Shown here piece after piece: positions 50,363 through 59,553 of a DNA stretch of 64,000 bases. Position numbers and translations under genes: made by a program. The notes under the pieces were generated by a model that searched no databases, had not been told where the DNA came from, and saw only the letters and a program-made list of their open reading frames with translations. The number at the start of each line of letters is the position of its first letter. Position 1 is the first letter of the stretch. Where the stretch lies: assembly GCA_026129865.1 (NCBI GenBank), contig JAHCHG010000003.1:186001-250000 (forward strand), written 5' to 3'. Source of the DNA: Pyrinomonadaceae bacterium. Its GTDB lineage: Bacteria > Acidobacteriota > Blastocatellia > Pyrinomonadales > Pyrinomonadaceae.

Positions 50363-51634
50363 ATGCATTTCATAAAGTTTATGAAGGATTCAAACTCAGC
50401 TAACCGGTCCCGTTTTCAATTCTCGCTACGGAGCGAAGCGGCGGTCTTCGTCGCTATTTTGGTCGCCGCGTTCGTTTTGCGCGCCGCGCTTGTCTGGCTG
50501 CAGTGGAATTCGCCGGTTATGAATTTTGGCTTTTTCGGTGCCGATTCAACAGGTTACGACGCGATCGCGCAAAGTCTCGTTTCCGGCGGCGGATTTGCGA
50601 TCGATGGCGAGCCGACGGCGTTTCGAACACCTGTTTACCCGATGTTTCTGGCGGCGGTTTATTCGCTTTTCGGCAGAAATTTTATCGTATTAGGTGTAAT
50701 TCAATCGATCCTCGGGGCGGCGGTTTGTTATTTCACATATAAAACCGCGATCTTGATTTTTGGTCGCGCATCGGCGGTCGCAGCGGCGGTTTTTGTCGCC
50801 TTATCGCCGGATCTGATCATCTGGACATCAGGCTATGTTTTGACTGAGCCGGTCTATATTTTTCTGCTATCGGCTGCAGTTTACGCCGCGGTTAAACTGA
50901 TCGAAGCGGAATCTATAGAGTTGTCGGATAAGAAAAATATAGGATTGGCGGCTTTGACAGGTCTTTTGTTCTCGCTGACGGCGCTGACGCGTCCGGCTTT
51001 TCTATATTTCGCGATCATCGCATTCGTTTTTCTTGCGTTAAAGATCGACAGAAGAAAACTGATCTTGATGATCGCGGTTTTTTTAATACCGGTTTCGATT
51101 TGGACGGTGAGAAATTATGCGGTATTTGACGAAGTGATTCTGACGACGACCGGCGGCGGTTACGTTTTGTATGAATATCATAATCCGATCACGACCTCCG
51201 AAAACGGCGGTTACGATCCGATCGATCATCATCCGCCGCCGCCCGAGGGAGCGACAGCGTCCGAAGCCGACGATTTTTATAAAGCGAAAGCGGTCGAATT
51301 CATTTTGGAAAATCCCGGGCGCGAGATGCGTCTGACGATTAACCGTTTCTGGAATGTCTGGCGTCCGGCGCTTGCGGAATCTTCGCCGCGAAACGCGGTC
51401 ATTACATCGCTTTCATATATTCCCGTCATTCTCTTTGCATTACCCGCGATTCTTATTTTCGGTTTTCGCGATCCGAAAACTAAGTTTCTCGTGATCCTGC
51501 TCGCGTTCTTTTTCGTGTTTCATGTACTGGTCGCGGGCGAAATGAGGTTTCGATATCCTCTAATGCCGGTGTTTTCGATCTTTGCCGCGGCGGCGGCGGT
51601 TGAATTGATTAAAAAGATTAGATCAAACTCCTAG
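50363..51634 (+). CDS. Glycosyltransferase family 39-like membrane protein
   Basis: A 423-residue protein with about 10 membrane helices. The opening loop FGADSTGYDAIAQSLVSGGGFAIDGEPTAFRTPVYPMFLAAVYSLFG is the PMT/ArnT-type extracytoplasmic loop with the acidic pair expected for lipid-linked sugar transfer. Similar enzymes use polyprenyl-phosphate sugars to glycosylate proteins or lipid A. The exact acceptor is unknown. The ATG at 50363 follows the preceding stop codon directly; the ATG at 50381 is an alternative. Its stop codon overlaps that of the convergent DUF5916 gene (CTAG). Confidence 0.8.
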   Translation: MHFIKFMKDSNSANRSRFQFSLRSEAAVFVAILVAAFVLRAALVWLQWNSPVMNFGFFGADSTGYDAIAQSLVSGGGFAIDGEPTAFRTPVYPMFLAAVYSLFGRNFIVLGVIQSILGAAVCYFTYKTAILIFGRASAVAAAVFVALSPDLIIWTSGYVLTEPVYIFLLSAAVYAAVKLIEAESIELSDKKNIGLAALTGLLFSLTALTRPAFLYFAIIAFVFLALKIDRRKLILMIAVFLIPVSIWTVRNYAVFDEVILTTTGGGYVLYEYHNPITTSENGGYDPIDHHPPPPEGATASEADDFYKAKAVEFILENPGREMRLTINRFWNVWRPALAESSPRNAVITSLSYIPVILFALPAILIFGFRDPKTKFLVILLAFFFVFHVLVAGEMRFRYPLMPVFSIFAAAAAVELIKKIRSNS

Positions 51635-54021
51635 AAAGATTTCCTGAAAAGATAAGATGCGCGGATAAAGAAGCTTCGTCCATCCCGGCGTAATCCTTCG
51701 TCAAATCTGCCGGTATAAGGATTGAACCCGCGATAGAGCAGATTGTCGTTGTAGCCGATATAAAAAGCCGTTCCCGGGCTCGGGTTCCAGCCGATCAATG
51801 CCTGTCCGTTGAGCGTGTTGTCGATCGTCTCATAGTCCCAGCGAGTTCGCACAAAGATAAAACGAGTAAACTGATAAGTCGAACGGATAGTAAGAATATT
51901 CGCGTCAAACGCCGTCAAATCGGTATCGTGCCGCGTTAATTTTGTCCGGTCGTAGCTGAACCGGAGGTTCCACGGATCGGTCGGCTGAAAATTAAGCCCG
52001 AGCTCGTAGCGCAATCGAAAACCTTTACCGGGATCGGGCGGCGGAGGCGCAAGTGTCGGATTTGTCCGCACATCGATCAAATACTGCAAATATGCCGGAC
52101 TGACACGCGGATATTTTTCCGAAGCGCCGAAATCGAGATCGAAATCGTTTTGCGTGAAACCGACCTCAGTGTCGAACGAAAATCTTTTCCCGAAAGATTT
52201 ATTGACGCCGATCTCGCCGTAATATCGAAACGTTCCGCGCTGCGGTTCGCCGAAAAACGCGCCTGCCTGAGATGCATTTCGCCGCGGACCGAATTCGTCT
52301 TCGTAAAGTCTTTCAAAACCAACGCCGAACTCGCCGTCGATAGTTAGCTGATCTTGGAAATTTAATATAGCGCGAACATTTGAATTTCCGTTTTGCAGGC
52401 GACCTCGACCGTCCATGCTTATCCCGCCAAAACCGCGGGTTACTATTCCGATTAACTGATTATCAGGTTTCGGCTCGGTCTGAAGCCGCCAGCCGAACTC
52501 AGCGGAATGCGTGTCCGTGCGGCGCGTGAATCCCACAAGCGCACGATATTTCGCCGTTCTGCCGTTTAAACTGGCAAACAAACCGCGATTTCTGCCGGTG
52601 TAATCGTATGTAAAACGATATGCGGCGCCGTTACCCGTTCTATAATTTCGCGAATTCGTATCCGGATCGTAGAAAAATTGTCGCGTGTGAGTTCCGACGA
52701 CCTGAAAATCGAAAACGGTCCGGTCGTCGATCTGATATTTTCCATCAACTCCCAAAACGCTGTTATGACGTTTAGCGCCGAAATGATACTGCGTGGCGAA
52801 CATGCCGATATTCGAACGGGCGCCGACGTCGCGGCGCAAACGAAGAACGCCGACGTACGCTTTTGTATCGGTATTTGGAAAACGGTCGACGGCGCTCAGC
52901 AAACCGAACGTGTTTTTTCCGATCTTTCCGGTAAGCTTAACGGCGACATCGGGATCGGCGATGGTTCGCGTGTTGACAAGCTGCAGCGGCGAGCTGAAAT
53001 AATCGATTCCCTCTAGAAAAAACGGACGTTTTTCCGCAAAAAATATCGGAAAACGTTGATTTGCCCGGACGACCGGTGCGTCGGATTCGACTTCGGCAAA
53101 ATCCGGATTGATCGCTGCGTCGAGCGTGATGTTCGGCGTGATCTGATATTTCAGCGAAACGCCGACCTCGGTTTTTACAGGCGAATTAAGAATTCGCGAC
53201 ATCTTGCCGGGGATATTCGGATCGCCTATTCGTTCGCCGCTTTCGGAAAACGTAACGCTCGGCGTGACCTCAATGGTTTGCCCGGTGCTGATATCGTCAA
53301 AACCGGTTATCTTACCGAGCTGAGAAAGCTCGGAAACGCCGCGCTCCATCGGCATCCAGCCGTCGATCTCGCGGTTAAATCGATCGATCCGCCGCCAAAA
53401 ATCGACACCCCACGTTTTGTCTTTTCCCGATTTGTAACGCAGCGATTTAAAGGGAATTTTTACCTCGACGGACCAGCCGTTCGGGTGAATTGCGCCTTTC
53501 GATTCCATTACGATATCGACGCTGAAATCCGAACCCTGGCTACCGGCGGTTTTTATACCGTCCGCCTGAATTCCAAGCGGATTAAACTGCAGAATATAGG
53601 CGCGGCGCTGGTCGTCAAAAGTGTCGAGGAAAACGCCGACATAATCTTCGCCGCCGACCGCGTCGCGTTTTGCGACCGTTGCACGTATCTTGTCGGGTTC
53701 GTCAAAACAGAAAAATGCAATATAAAGATGCTTCGAATCGTAACCCATATAGGCGATCGTTTCGCGCGAGGGCGGCAGAAGGTCGCCGGGTTCGGTTTGA
53801 ATGAAATTTTCGAATTTTGCCGCGGTTTTCCAAACCGATTCGTCCAGAACTCCGTCAATCACCGGCGGTTCGTCAAACCGCGGGATGTTTACAGGCGACG
53901 CTTTTTCCGGCGGAATCACGATTTTCGCGCGTGTAGTTTGCTTACCGGTTTCATCCTGAGAAAAACAGAAGGTCGCGGCGAGCGCGATAGCGACTAAAAG
54001 TTTGACTAATGTATTGAACAT
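51631..54021 (-). CDS. DUF5916 outer-membrane-type protein with CBM9-like domain
   Basis: A 796-residue protein from the ATG at 54021 (MFNTLVKLLVAIALAATFCFSQDE, signal peptide). Residues about 45-230 form a carbohydrate-binding family 9-like sandwich (FDEPPVIDGVLDESVWKTAAKFENFIQ...ETIAYMGYDSKHLYIAFFCFD...FNREIDGWMPMERG). The remainder is the DUF5916 region, with alternating strands and the final ASYLFRKSF, a typical outer-membrane beta-barrel end with aromatic Phe. It may bind sugars at the surface and form a pore. The gene overlaps the stop codon of the GT39-like gene in convergent orientation. Confidence 0.85.
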   Translation of the reverse strand: MFNTLVKLLVAIALAATFCFSQDETGKQTTRAKIVIPPEKASPVNIPRFDEPPVIDGVLDESVWKTAAKFENFIQTEPGDLLPPSRETIAYMGYDSKHLYIAFFCFDEPDKIRATVAKRDAVGGEDYVGVFLDTFDDQRRAYILQFNPLGIQADGIKTAGSQGSDFSVDIVMESKGAIHPNGWSVEVKIPFKSLRYKSGKDKTWGVDFWRRIDRFNREIDGWMPMERGVSELSQLGKITGFDDISTGQTIEVTPSVTFSESGERIGDPNIPGKMSRILNSPVKTEVGVSLKYQITPNITLDAAINPDFAEVESDAPVVRANQRFPIFFAEKRPFFLEGIDYFSSPLQLVNTRTIADPDVAVKLTGKIGKNTFGLLSAVDRFPNTDTKAYVGVLRLRRDVGARSNIGMFATQYHFGAKRHNSVLGVDGKYQIDDRTVFDFQVVGTHTRQFFYDPDTNSRNYRTGNGAAYRFTYDYTGRNRGLFASLNGRTAKYRALVGFTRRTDTHSAEFGWRLQTEPKPDNQLIGIVTRGFGGISMDGRGRLQNGNSNVRAILNFQDQLTIDGEFGVGFERLYEDEFGPRRNASQAGAFFGEPQRGTFRYYGEIGVNKSFGKRFSFDTEVGFTQNDFDLDFGASEKYPRVSPAYLQYLIDVRTNPTLAPPPPDPGKGFRLRYELGLNFQPTDPWNLRFSYDRTKLTRHDTDLTAFDANILTIRSTYQFTRFIFVRTRWDYETIDNTLNGQALIGWNPSPGTAFYIGYNDNLLYRGFNPYTGRFDEGLRRDGRSFFIRASYLFRKSF

Positions 54022-54079
54022 AAAACTGCAAATCCGCAAAAATGCACGAATTTGCAGTTTAACAAACGAGAGATGGTTG

Positions 54080-54901
54080 TTAAATTTGCAAATCAAGGTT
54101 TTTCAAACTATATACGCCGGTTTCGATTCGATCTGCAAAACCTTCATCGACAAGGCGGTGGTTCGCTTTTCCGGCTTCGCGCCGGTTGAAGCCGAACGCC
54201 CTGGCGAGATCTCCCGGAAGCGTCAAACCGCATAGCCCAAGATATGCCTTTGCGATCTCAAAAACCGCATCGTCGCGGCTGATGGTCTTGGACATCTCTT
54301 TCGGAAACCGCGCTTCGGGAAGTGTCCAGATATAGGTAAACTTCGGCTGATAAAGAACTTCCTGCGGAATTACCTTCAGCGCTTTCTGAAGTTTTTCAAT
54401 CTCTTTTGTCAGGATCGAACGGTTTCCTATCTTTGCCGCTTCGCGCAGATCGGCGGTTCCCATTTCCCACTCTTTTCTTAAAATTTTGAGGATCTTTAAC
54501 GCGTCCGGCGAGAAATGATCTTTTTCAACGCGTTTTCGAACACCCCAGACCGCGTTGAACGCGGGAACAAGACGCGGCGCCACGAACATTGCCCGACCTT
54601 TTACCAGTTTTCCATAATAAACGTTGCCGCGCATCATCACTTCGTCCTTGAGCGTCCATGCGAGGCTCGCCTCGTAATCTTTCTGCACATTGCGCGGCAT
54701 ATGCGCATCGCGCCTGCCGCAGACGGCGATATAAACGCTTGGGAGCGGCGTTCGAACGTCCGTCAGGGCGAGCAAAAAGCCGAGTTCTTCGACCAGCGTT
54801 TCCACCTGCGGCGCAGTTTCGATCTTCAGAGCCTCTTCGCGCCGCCATTTTTTGTCGCGGTAGCGCTCGATCTCTTCGGGAAGTTCGGAAATTATGTTCA
54901 A
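54080..54901 (-). CDS. Winged-helix protein, possibly related to HTH_42/YcaQ
   Basis: A 273-residue cytoplasmic protein. A central region (KILRKEWEMGTADLREAAKIGNRSILTKEIEKLQK) and a C-terminal region (LPGDLARAFGFNRREAGKANHRLVDEGFADRIETGVYSL) look like two winged-helix units. The N-terminal part has SLAWTLKDEVMMRGNVYYGKLVKGRAMFVAPRL. The arrangement recalls the HTH_42 family, which includes DNA-glycosylase-like YcaQ, but the QxQ catalytic motif is not seen. The assignment is weak. It lies 58 nt upstream of the DUF5916 gene on the same strand. Confidence 0.5.
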   Translation of the reverse strand: MNIISELPEEIERYRDKKWRREEALKIETAPQVETLVEELGFLLALTDVRTPLPSVYIAVCGRRDAHMPRNVQKDYEASLAWTLKDEVMMRGNVYYGKLVKGRAMFVAPRLVPAFNAVWGVRKRVEKDHFSPDALKILKILRKEWEMGTADLREAAKIGNRSILTKEIEKLQKALKVIPQEVLYQPKFTYIWTLPEARFPKEMSKTISRDDAVFEIAKAYLGLCGLTLPGDLARAFGFNRREAGKANHRLVDEGFADRIETGVYSLKNLDLQI

Positions 54902-54926
54902 AATTTTGATCTATCTCAGAAGTTTA

Positions 54927-55083
54927 TGCCCGCGGAATACGCGGAAATCGCGGAAAAATGTTGAATGTAATTGATTTTCTTTCAATACACAAGGCTTATT
55001 AATCAGACAATATACGGAAAATTAACCAAGTCCCGTTCAGATTTCAAAATTTCTTTCCGCGTATTCCGCGATTTCCGCGGGCA
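54927..55083. repeat. Repeat with CGCGGAA-type arms facing each other
   Basis: The left arm begins TGCCCGCGGAATACGCGG (54927). The right arm, read on the - strand, begins TGCCCGCGGAAATCGCGG (from 55083). Each arm has both ATACGCGG and AAATCGCGG words, in swapped order. The centre is A+T-rich. It lies in the 186-bp gap between the winged-helix gene and the GH92 gene. Confidence 0.6.
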
Positions 55084-55087
55084 ATGT

Positions 55088-58000
55088 TTATTTAATAAAG
55101 ATCTCGTCCACAAAGATAAAAGCATCGGAACCCGCGCCCGGATGCCACGCGGGAATTTTGCCCAAATTGTAGGCTTTGACGCGAACGAAACGCGCTTTAG
55201 TCGGCGCAATTTCTGCAAAATAATCCTTTATCTGCAGCTTCATATCTTCAGGCGCAACGTCCGTTTTTATCTCGGCGACTTTTCTAAAATCTTCGCCATC
55301 ACTCGAAATTTCAAACTCAATGCGCGTCGGCATCCAGATCCACGGTCGCGCGTCCTGAAGAAATCCGCCGCCTAACTTTTTAATTTCGGTTTCCTTTTTC
55401 AGATCGATGACGGCGACAAGATCTTGACCCTGATAACCCTGCCATTCGCCCGAAGCCCAATTGAGCGTGCCGCGAATGCCGTCGATCAAACCTTCATCGC
55501 CGCCGCCCGTGTACTGGCGATTGTATTTCGAGAACAATTTGACCGACCAGTCGTTCGGCTTTTGAACAAATGCGGCTTCAGCGATGTCGCTTTTGTTTCC
55601 TTCGCGGTCAACAGCGATTGCTTTGACCGTCGTCGATCCGCCGACTGTAAATGTTCCGGAATATTTTTTCGATTCAGCGGTAGGCGTAGAACCATCCACC
55701 GTGTAAAAAATGGAAGCTTTATCAGTTATCGTTCGTAAAGAAATTTTGGCGGTCCCGAAAAACGAACGGTCGGCGCCTTCAATGATCGGAACGGCGACAA
55801 AATTGTCCGCCGCGGAATTTATGCGGTCGACGAAATCGTTTCGAAAACGTCCGAAAGCATCCTTGACCGGCGCATCAGCCATCTCAAACACTAGTGTTCC
55901 GCCGCGTCTAATATCGTCGTGCGTTATTACTGCACGATTCAATCGGTCACCGTTAAGAGTCGCCGATCTGACATAAATATTTTTAGCGGACACATTGGGA
56001 GCCTTGATCGTGAAAGTTTTACCGTTTTCAAGATTGTACTTGACCTCAGGAAAGATAGGAGTGCCGAGCACATAAACCGAAGTGTTCGGCGAAACGGGAT
56101 AAAATCCGCTCGCGCTCAAAATATACCATGCCGACATCTGACCGCAGTCTTCGTTTCCTATCAGACCGTTTGGTTCAGGGCGATAAAATTCGTCCAGAAT
56201 TTTTCTAATATATTTCTGAGTTTTCCAAGGCTCATCTACGTAATTATATAAATAAGCAATGTGATGCGAAGGTTCGTTGCCGTGCGCGTATTGACCGATC
56301 AAGCCTGTGATATCAGGTTGAAAGCGTCCCGATAGCGGAACTTTTGTCGTAAAAAGTTCGTCGAGCTTTGCCGCAAATTTCTGATTGCCGCCCATCAGAT
56401 CGATCAGCCGCGGAATATTATGCGGAACGAAAAACGTGTAAACCCAGGAATTTCCTTCGGTAAAATGAAACGAGACTTCCTGCGGCTGAAAATTATCGAG
56501 GAATCCGCCGTTTTGGCGCGGACGCATAAAACCCGTTTCCGGATCGAAAAGATTTTCAAACGACCGCGAGCGCCGGTCGAATTTTTCGGAAAGAGCTAGA
56601 TAATCGTTGAATTTTTTCATCTCCGCCTGGTTTTCAGGCTTGAGATGTTTTACCGATAAAAGCAGCGCCATCTGCGAAATGCACGCGTCGTCATATGCGT
56701 ATTCGAGCGTTTTCGAGACCGATTCCTGCTCGTCTTCCATCGAGATATAGCCGCGCCGCCTGTAAGCTTCGAGACCGAAATGATTCAAATTTGCCGAATG
56801 AACCGCCGCTTCGAACGCCTTTTCATAATCGACGCCCGGAATATCCTTGATCATCGCGTCGGCAATGACCGGAACCGCGTGATAGCCGATCATCGTGTCG
56901 GTTTCGTTTGCCGCAAGTTCCCAAACGGGAAGTCTGCCGCCTTGTTGGTAATGGCGGATAAATGTATTGATAAAATCCGCCGTTCGCTTTTCATCTATGA
57001 TCGTGTAAAGCGGATGCGCGGCGCGGAATGTGTCCCAGAGCGAGAAAATTGTATAGTTATCGGAAGGTTTTTGATCTTTGGTTTTAGGTCTTTGATCTTT
57101 AATATTAAGGATCTTCCTATCCATTCCCAAATAATTTCCGTCAACATCCTGAAAAATATTCGGCGCGATCATCGTGTGATAAAGCGCGGTGTAAAAATTC
57201 GTCATTTGATCAGAAGTTCCGCCGGAAACTTCGATTTTTGAAAGCTCTTTGTTCCATTTCGCTTTTGCGTCACTGCGAACTTTTTCAAAATTCCAATCGG
57301 GAATTTCCGCCGCTAAATTTTTTCGTGCGCCTTCGATGCTGACGGGCGAAATAGCGACTTTTAGTAAAATTTGTTCATTTTTTTCAGTATTAAAACCAAA
57401 AGCAACTTTTATGTCATGGCTTTCACTAACTAAAAATTTCTTGTTGCTCCATTCTTGATCTTTATTCTTTTCACTTCCTTCAACATAGACATTTTTAATA
57501 GGTGAAGAAAATTCCGCGACGAAATAAATAATTTGATCTTTTGCCCATGATGAAGAACGACGAAAACCTTCAATTTTATTTCCTTCGATTTTTAACTTAG
57601 AATTTTCAACTTTGTCTCGCCACTTTAAATCTAAAATAATATTCGCTTCGTCCGTTTTCGGAAAAGTGTAGCGGTGAAATCCGACTCTTTCCGTCGCCGT
57701 CATTTCGGCGAAAATATTATCGTCGTTTAGCTTTACAGAATAATATCCCGGCTCGGCTTTTTCGTTTTCGTGGGAAAATTTTGAAGCGTAGCCATTCACA
57801 TTTTTTTCGCCTTCTTTCGCTTCAAATTGCGGTTCGCCGATTGTCGGCATAAATAAAATATCGCAATAATCGGGAATGCCCGTGCCGCTCAAATGCGTGT
57901 GTGAAAAGCCGTAAATAATTGAATCGGAATAATGGTAGCCCGAACTTCCGTCCCAGTTGTCAATGCGCGTGTCGGGCGAAAGCTGAACCATTCCGAACGG

Positions 58001-58138
58001 CACGGTCGCGCCTGGAAACGTATGCCCGTGTCCGCCCGTGCCGATAAACGGATCGACGTATCGCGTAAAATCCTTTTTTTGAGCGGATAAGTTTACGCTT
58101 AATATAAAAGCCAAAAAAATTGCGCTAAGCAGTTTCAT
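55088..58138 (-). CDS. Secreted GH92 alpha-mannosidase-like protein
   Basis: A 1016-residue protein with a signal peptide (to about residue 19, NLSAQ). Residues about 25-720 form the GH92 fold: YVDPFIGTGGHGHTFPGATVPFGMVQLSPDTR, SHTHLSGTG, YHTMIAPNIFQDVDGNYLGMD, LWDTFRAAHPLYTII and EDCGQMSAWYILSASGFYPVSP with the acid/base residues. GH92 enzymes are Ca2+-dependent exo-alpha-mannosidases. A chitobiase-C-like domain (ASIFYTVDGSTPTAESKKYSG) and a discoidin-like domain (GEWQGYQGQDLVAVIDLKKETEIKKLGGG) complete it. It would release mannose from glycans outside the cell. A 134-bp inverted-repeat element lies 22 nt before its start. Confidence 0.9.
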   Translation of the reverse strand: MKLLSAIFLAFILSVNLSAQKKDFTRYVDPFIGTGGHGHTFPGATVPFGMVQLSPDTRIDNWDGSSGYHYSDSIIYGFSHTHLSGTGIPDYCDILFMPTIGEPQFEAKEGEKNVNGYASKFSHENEKAEPGYYSVKLNDDNIFAEMTATERVGFHRYTFPKTDEANIILDLKWRDKVENSKLKIEGNKIEGFRRSSSWAKDQIIYFVAEFSSPIKNVYVEGSEKNKDQEWSNKKFLVSESHDIKVAFGFNTEKNEQILLKVAISPVSIEGARKNLAAEIPDWNFEKVRSDAKAKWNKELSKIEVSGGTSDQMTNFYTALYHTMIAPNIFQDVDGNYLGMDRKILNIKDQRPKTKDQKPSDNYTIFSLWDTFRAAHPLYTIIDEKRTADFINTFIRHYQQGGRLPVWELAANETDTMIGYHAVPVIADAMIKDIPGVDYEKAFEAAVHSANLNHFGLEAYRRRGYISMEDEQESVSKTLEYAYDDACISQMALLLSVKHLKPENQAEMKKFNDYLALSEKFDRRSRSFENLFDPETGFMRPRQNGGFLDNFQPQEVSFHFTEGNSWVYTFFVPHNIPRLIDLMGGNQKFAAKLDELFTTKVPLSGRFQPDITGLIGQYAHGNEPSHHIAYLYNYVDEPWKTQKYIRKILDEFYRPEPNGLIGNEDCGQMSAWYILSASGFYPVSPNTSVYVLGTPIFPEVKYNLENGKTFTIKAPNVSAKNIYVRSATLNGDRLNRAVITHDDIRRGGTLVFEMADAPVKDAFGRFRNDFVDRINSAADNFVAVPIIEGADRSFFGTAKISLRTITDKASIFYTVDGSTPTAESKKYSGTFTVGGSTTVKAIAVDREGNKSDIAEAAFVQKPNDWSVKLFSKYNRQYTGGGDEGLIDGIRGTLNWASGEWQGYQGQDLVAVIDLKKETEIKKLGGGFLQDARPWIWMPTRIEFEISSDGEDFRKVAEIKTDVAPEDMKLQIKDYFAEIAPTKARFVRVKAYNLGKIPAWHPGAGSDAFIFVDEIFIK

Positions 58139-58160
58139 CGTAAAGAAAAAATCAGCGAAA

Positions 58161-58294
58161 GACTGGAGCGCAAGCGTCCCGCTTGCAATGAGCGCGAAAG
58201 CGCGAACGCACTTCGCATTTGTAAACCTTCTTCGGCAGCGAGAAAATTTCCGCCGCTTTGCGACGGCTGCAAGCGGGACGCTTGCGCTCCAGTC
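58161..58294. repeat. 134-bp element with perfect 27-nt terminal inverted repeats
   Basis: The arms at 58161-58187 and 58268-58294 are exact reverse complements (27 of 27), containing GGAGCGCAAGCGTCCCGC. Each arm folds on itself (GCAAGCG/CGCTTGC). Inside, GCGCG and CGCGA flank AAAG near 58192. It lies upstream of the GH92 gene. The outer GGAGCGCA is shared with the element at 17018-17118. Confidence 0.8.
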
Positions 58295-58337
58295 GTGCCG
58301 GCTCTCTTGCGGTTCAGAAGATCGAATTGTGAATAAC

Positions 58338-59321
58338 TTAAAGCAATTTTAGCAGATCGGTTAATTCTTTCGGCAGCGGCGCGGTCAGATCCATTTTTTC
58401 CTTGGTTACCGGATGTTGAAAGACCAGTCTTTCCGCGTGAAGAAAAAACCTGCCCAAATTACCGATCGCGCGTTTTATCTCCGCGTCGTTTACCGTATTG
58501 TCGCGACCTTCATTATAGGTTTCGTCGCCGACGATCGGGTGATTTATCGAGGCAAGATGAACGCGGATTTGATGAGTTCGACCGGTTTTGATCTCGACAT
58601 CGACAAGCGTGAATTTTTCGTAATTCTTACGGACTTTCCAGAGCGACAGCGCGTTTCTTCCATCTTTTGAAACCGCCATTTTTACTCGATTATAACGGTC
58701 GCGCCCGATCGGATGATCGACTTTACCTTTGCTGCCGCGCATAGCGCCGTGAACCAGCGCGACGTAGGATTTATAAACTCTCCGGTCGTGAAAATATTTC
58801 GATAAAGTTTCGTGCGTCCGGTCGTTTTTTGCGACAAGGATCAAACCGGAAGTGTCTTTATCGAGCCGGTGAACTATCCCAATCCTGTTCTGGATCTTTG
58901 AACGCGGCTCGGCTCCGGAATCGGTTTCCGGTATTTTGAAATTAAAGTGATAAGCTATTGCATTTGCAAGAGTTCCGCTCGGAACGCCGGCGCCCGGATG
59001 AACGACCATCCCAGCAGGTTTATTGATAACAGCTAAGATCTCGTCTTCGAATATAATATCGAGCGGAATATTTTCAGGTTCGAAATTGTCGGTCGGCGCT
59101 TCCGTGAGTTCGACCTCGATCTCGTCCGATTCGTTTAATTTGTAAGAAGATTTCGCCTTCTTTCCGTTAACGGTTATGTCTTCGTCATCGATCAATTTCT
59201 GCAGGCGCGAACGCGACCAGCCTTCGATCTTTTCGGAAAGATAAAGATCCAGGCGCTTTCCAGCGTCTTCCGCGGTAGAAACGAAATTCATCATTTCTGT
59301 TTCATTCGTTTCATTTTTCAT
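58338..59321 (-). CDS. rluD: RluD-family 23S rRNA pseudouridine synthase
   Basis: A 327-residue enzyme that isomerises uridines in helix 69 of 23S rRNA. The S4 RNA-binding domain is at the N-terminus (AGKRLDLYLSEKIEGWSRSRLQKLIDDEDITVNGK). The catalytic Asp lies in IGIVHRLDKDTSGLILVAKN, and the later GRTHQIRVHLASINHPIVGDETY is diagnostic. The first residues (MKNETNETEMM) may not be part of the true start; an internal ATG (59291) is possible. It overlaps the small gene at 59311. Confidence 0.9.
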   Translation of the reverse strand: MKNETNETEMMNFVSTAEDAGKRLDLYLSEKIEGWSRSRLQKLIDDEDITVNGKKAKSSYKLNESDEIEVELTEAPTDNFEPENIPLDIIFEDEILAVINKPAGMVVHPGAGVPSGTLANAIAYHFNFKIPETDSGAEPRSKIQNRIGIVHRLDKDTSGLILVAKNDRTHETLSKYFHDRRVYKSYVALVHGAMRGSKGKVDHPIGRDRYNRVKMAVSKDGRNALSLWKVRKNYEKFTLVDVEIKTGRTHQIRVHLASINHPIVGDETYNEGRDNTVNDAEIKRAIGNLGRFFLHAERLVFQHPVTKEKMDLTAPLPKELTDLLKLL

Positions 59322-59553
59322 TTTTAGTTTTGCGTTTTTCGAAAAAATCGTCGGGCAGATGTTCGCCGTAGGTTCTAAAATAAATTTGGCGAGTCCTTTC
59401 TCGTTCAGAAAGGTGCTGCGGCAGAGACGCGATGACAGCTTTTCTTGCAGTCGAAAACATCCCGAACATAAAGCGCGCGCGCTCTTTTACAGAACGTTTC
59501 ATCCAAAGTTCGTTTTGCAGTTCTTCTACATCACGTGTCGTGTCCATCAACAT
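59311..59553 (-). CDS. Small helical partner protein
   Basis: An 80-residue charged helical protein (MKRSVKERARFMFGMFSTARKAVIASLPQHLSERERTRQIYFRTYGEHLPDDF). It resembles short proteins encoded beside nucleotidyltransferases. It overlaps the nucleotidyltransferase gene by 23 nt at one end and rluD by 11 nt at the other, so translation is likely coupled. Function not known. Confidence 0.6.
   Translation of the reverse strand: MLMDTTRDVEELQNELWMKRSVKERARFMFGMFSTARKAVIASLPQHLSERERTRQIYFRTYGEHLPDDFFEKRKTKNEK

Noticed and set aside
52678-53997. Long open frames opposite the DUF5916 gene
   Set aside because: They show only low-complexity Arg/Phe-rich translations, typical of antisense frames. The other strand has a clear signal peptide and domain order.
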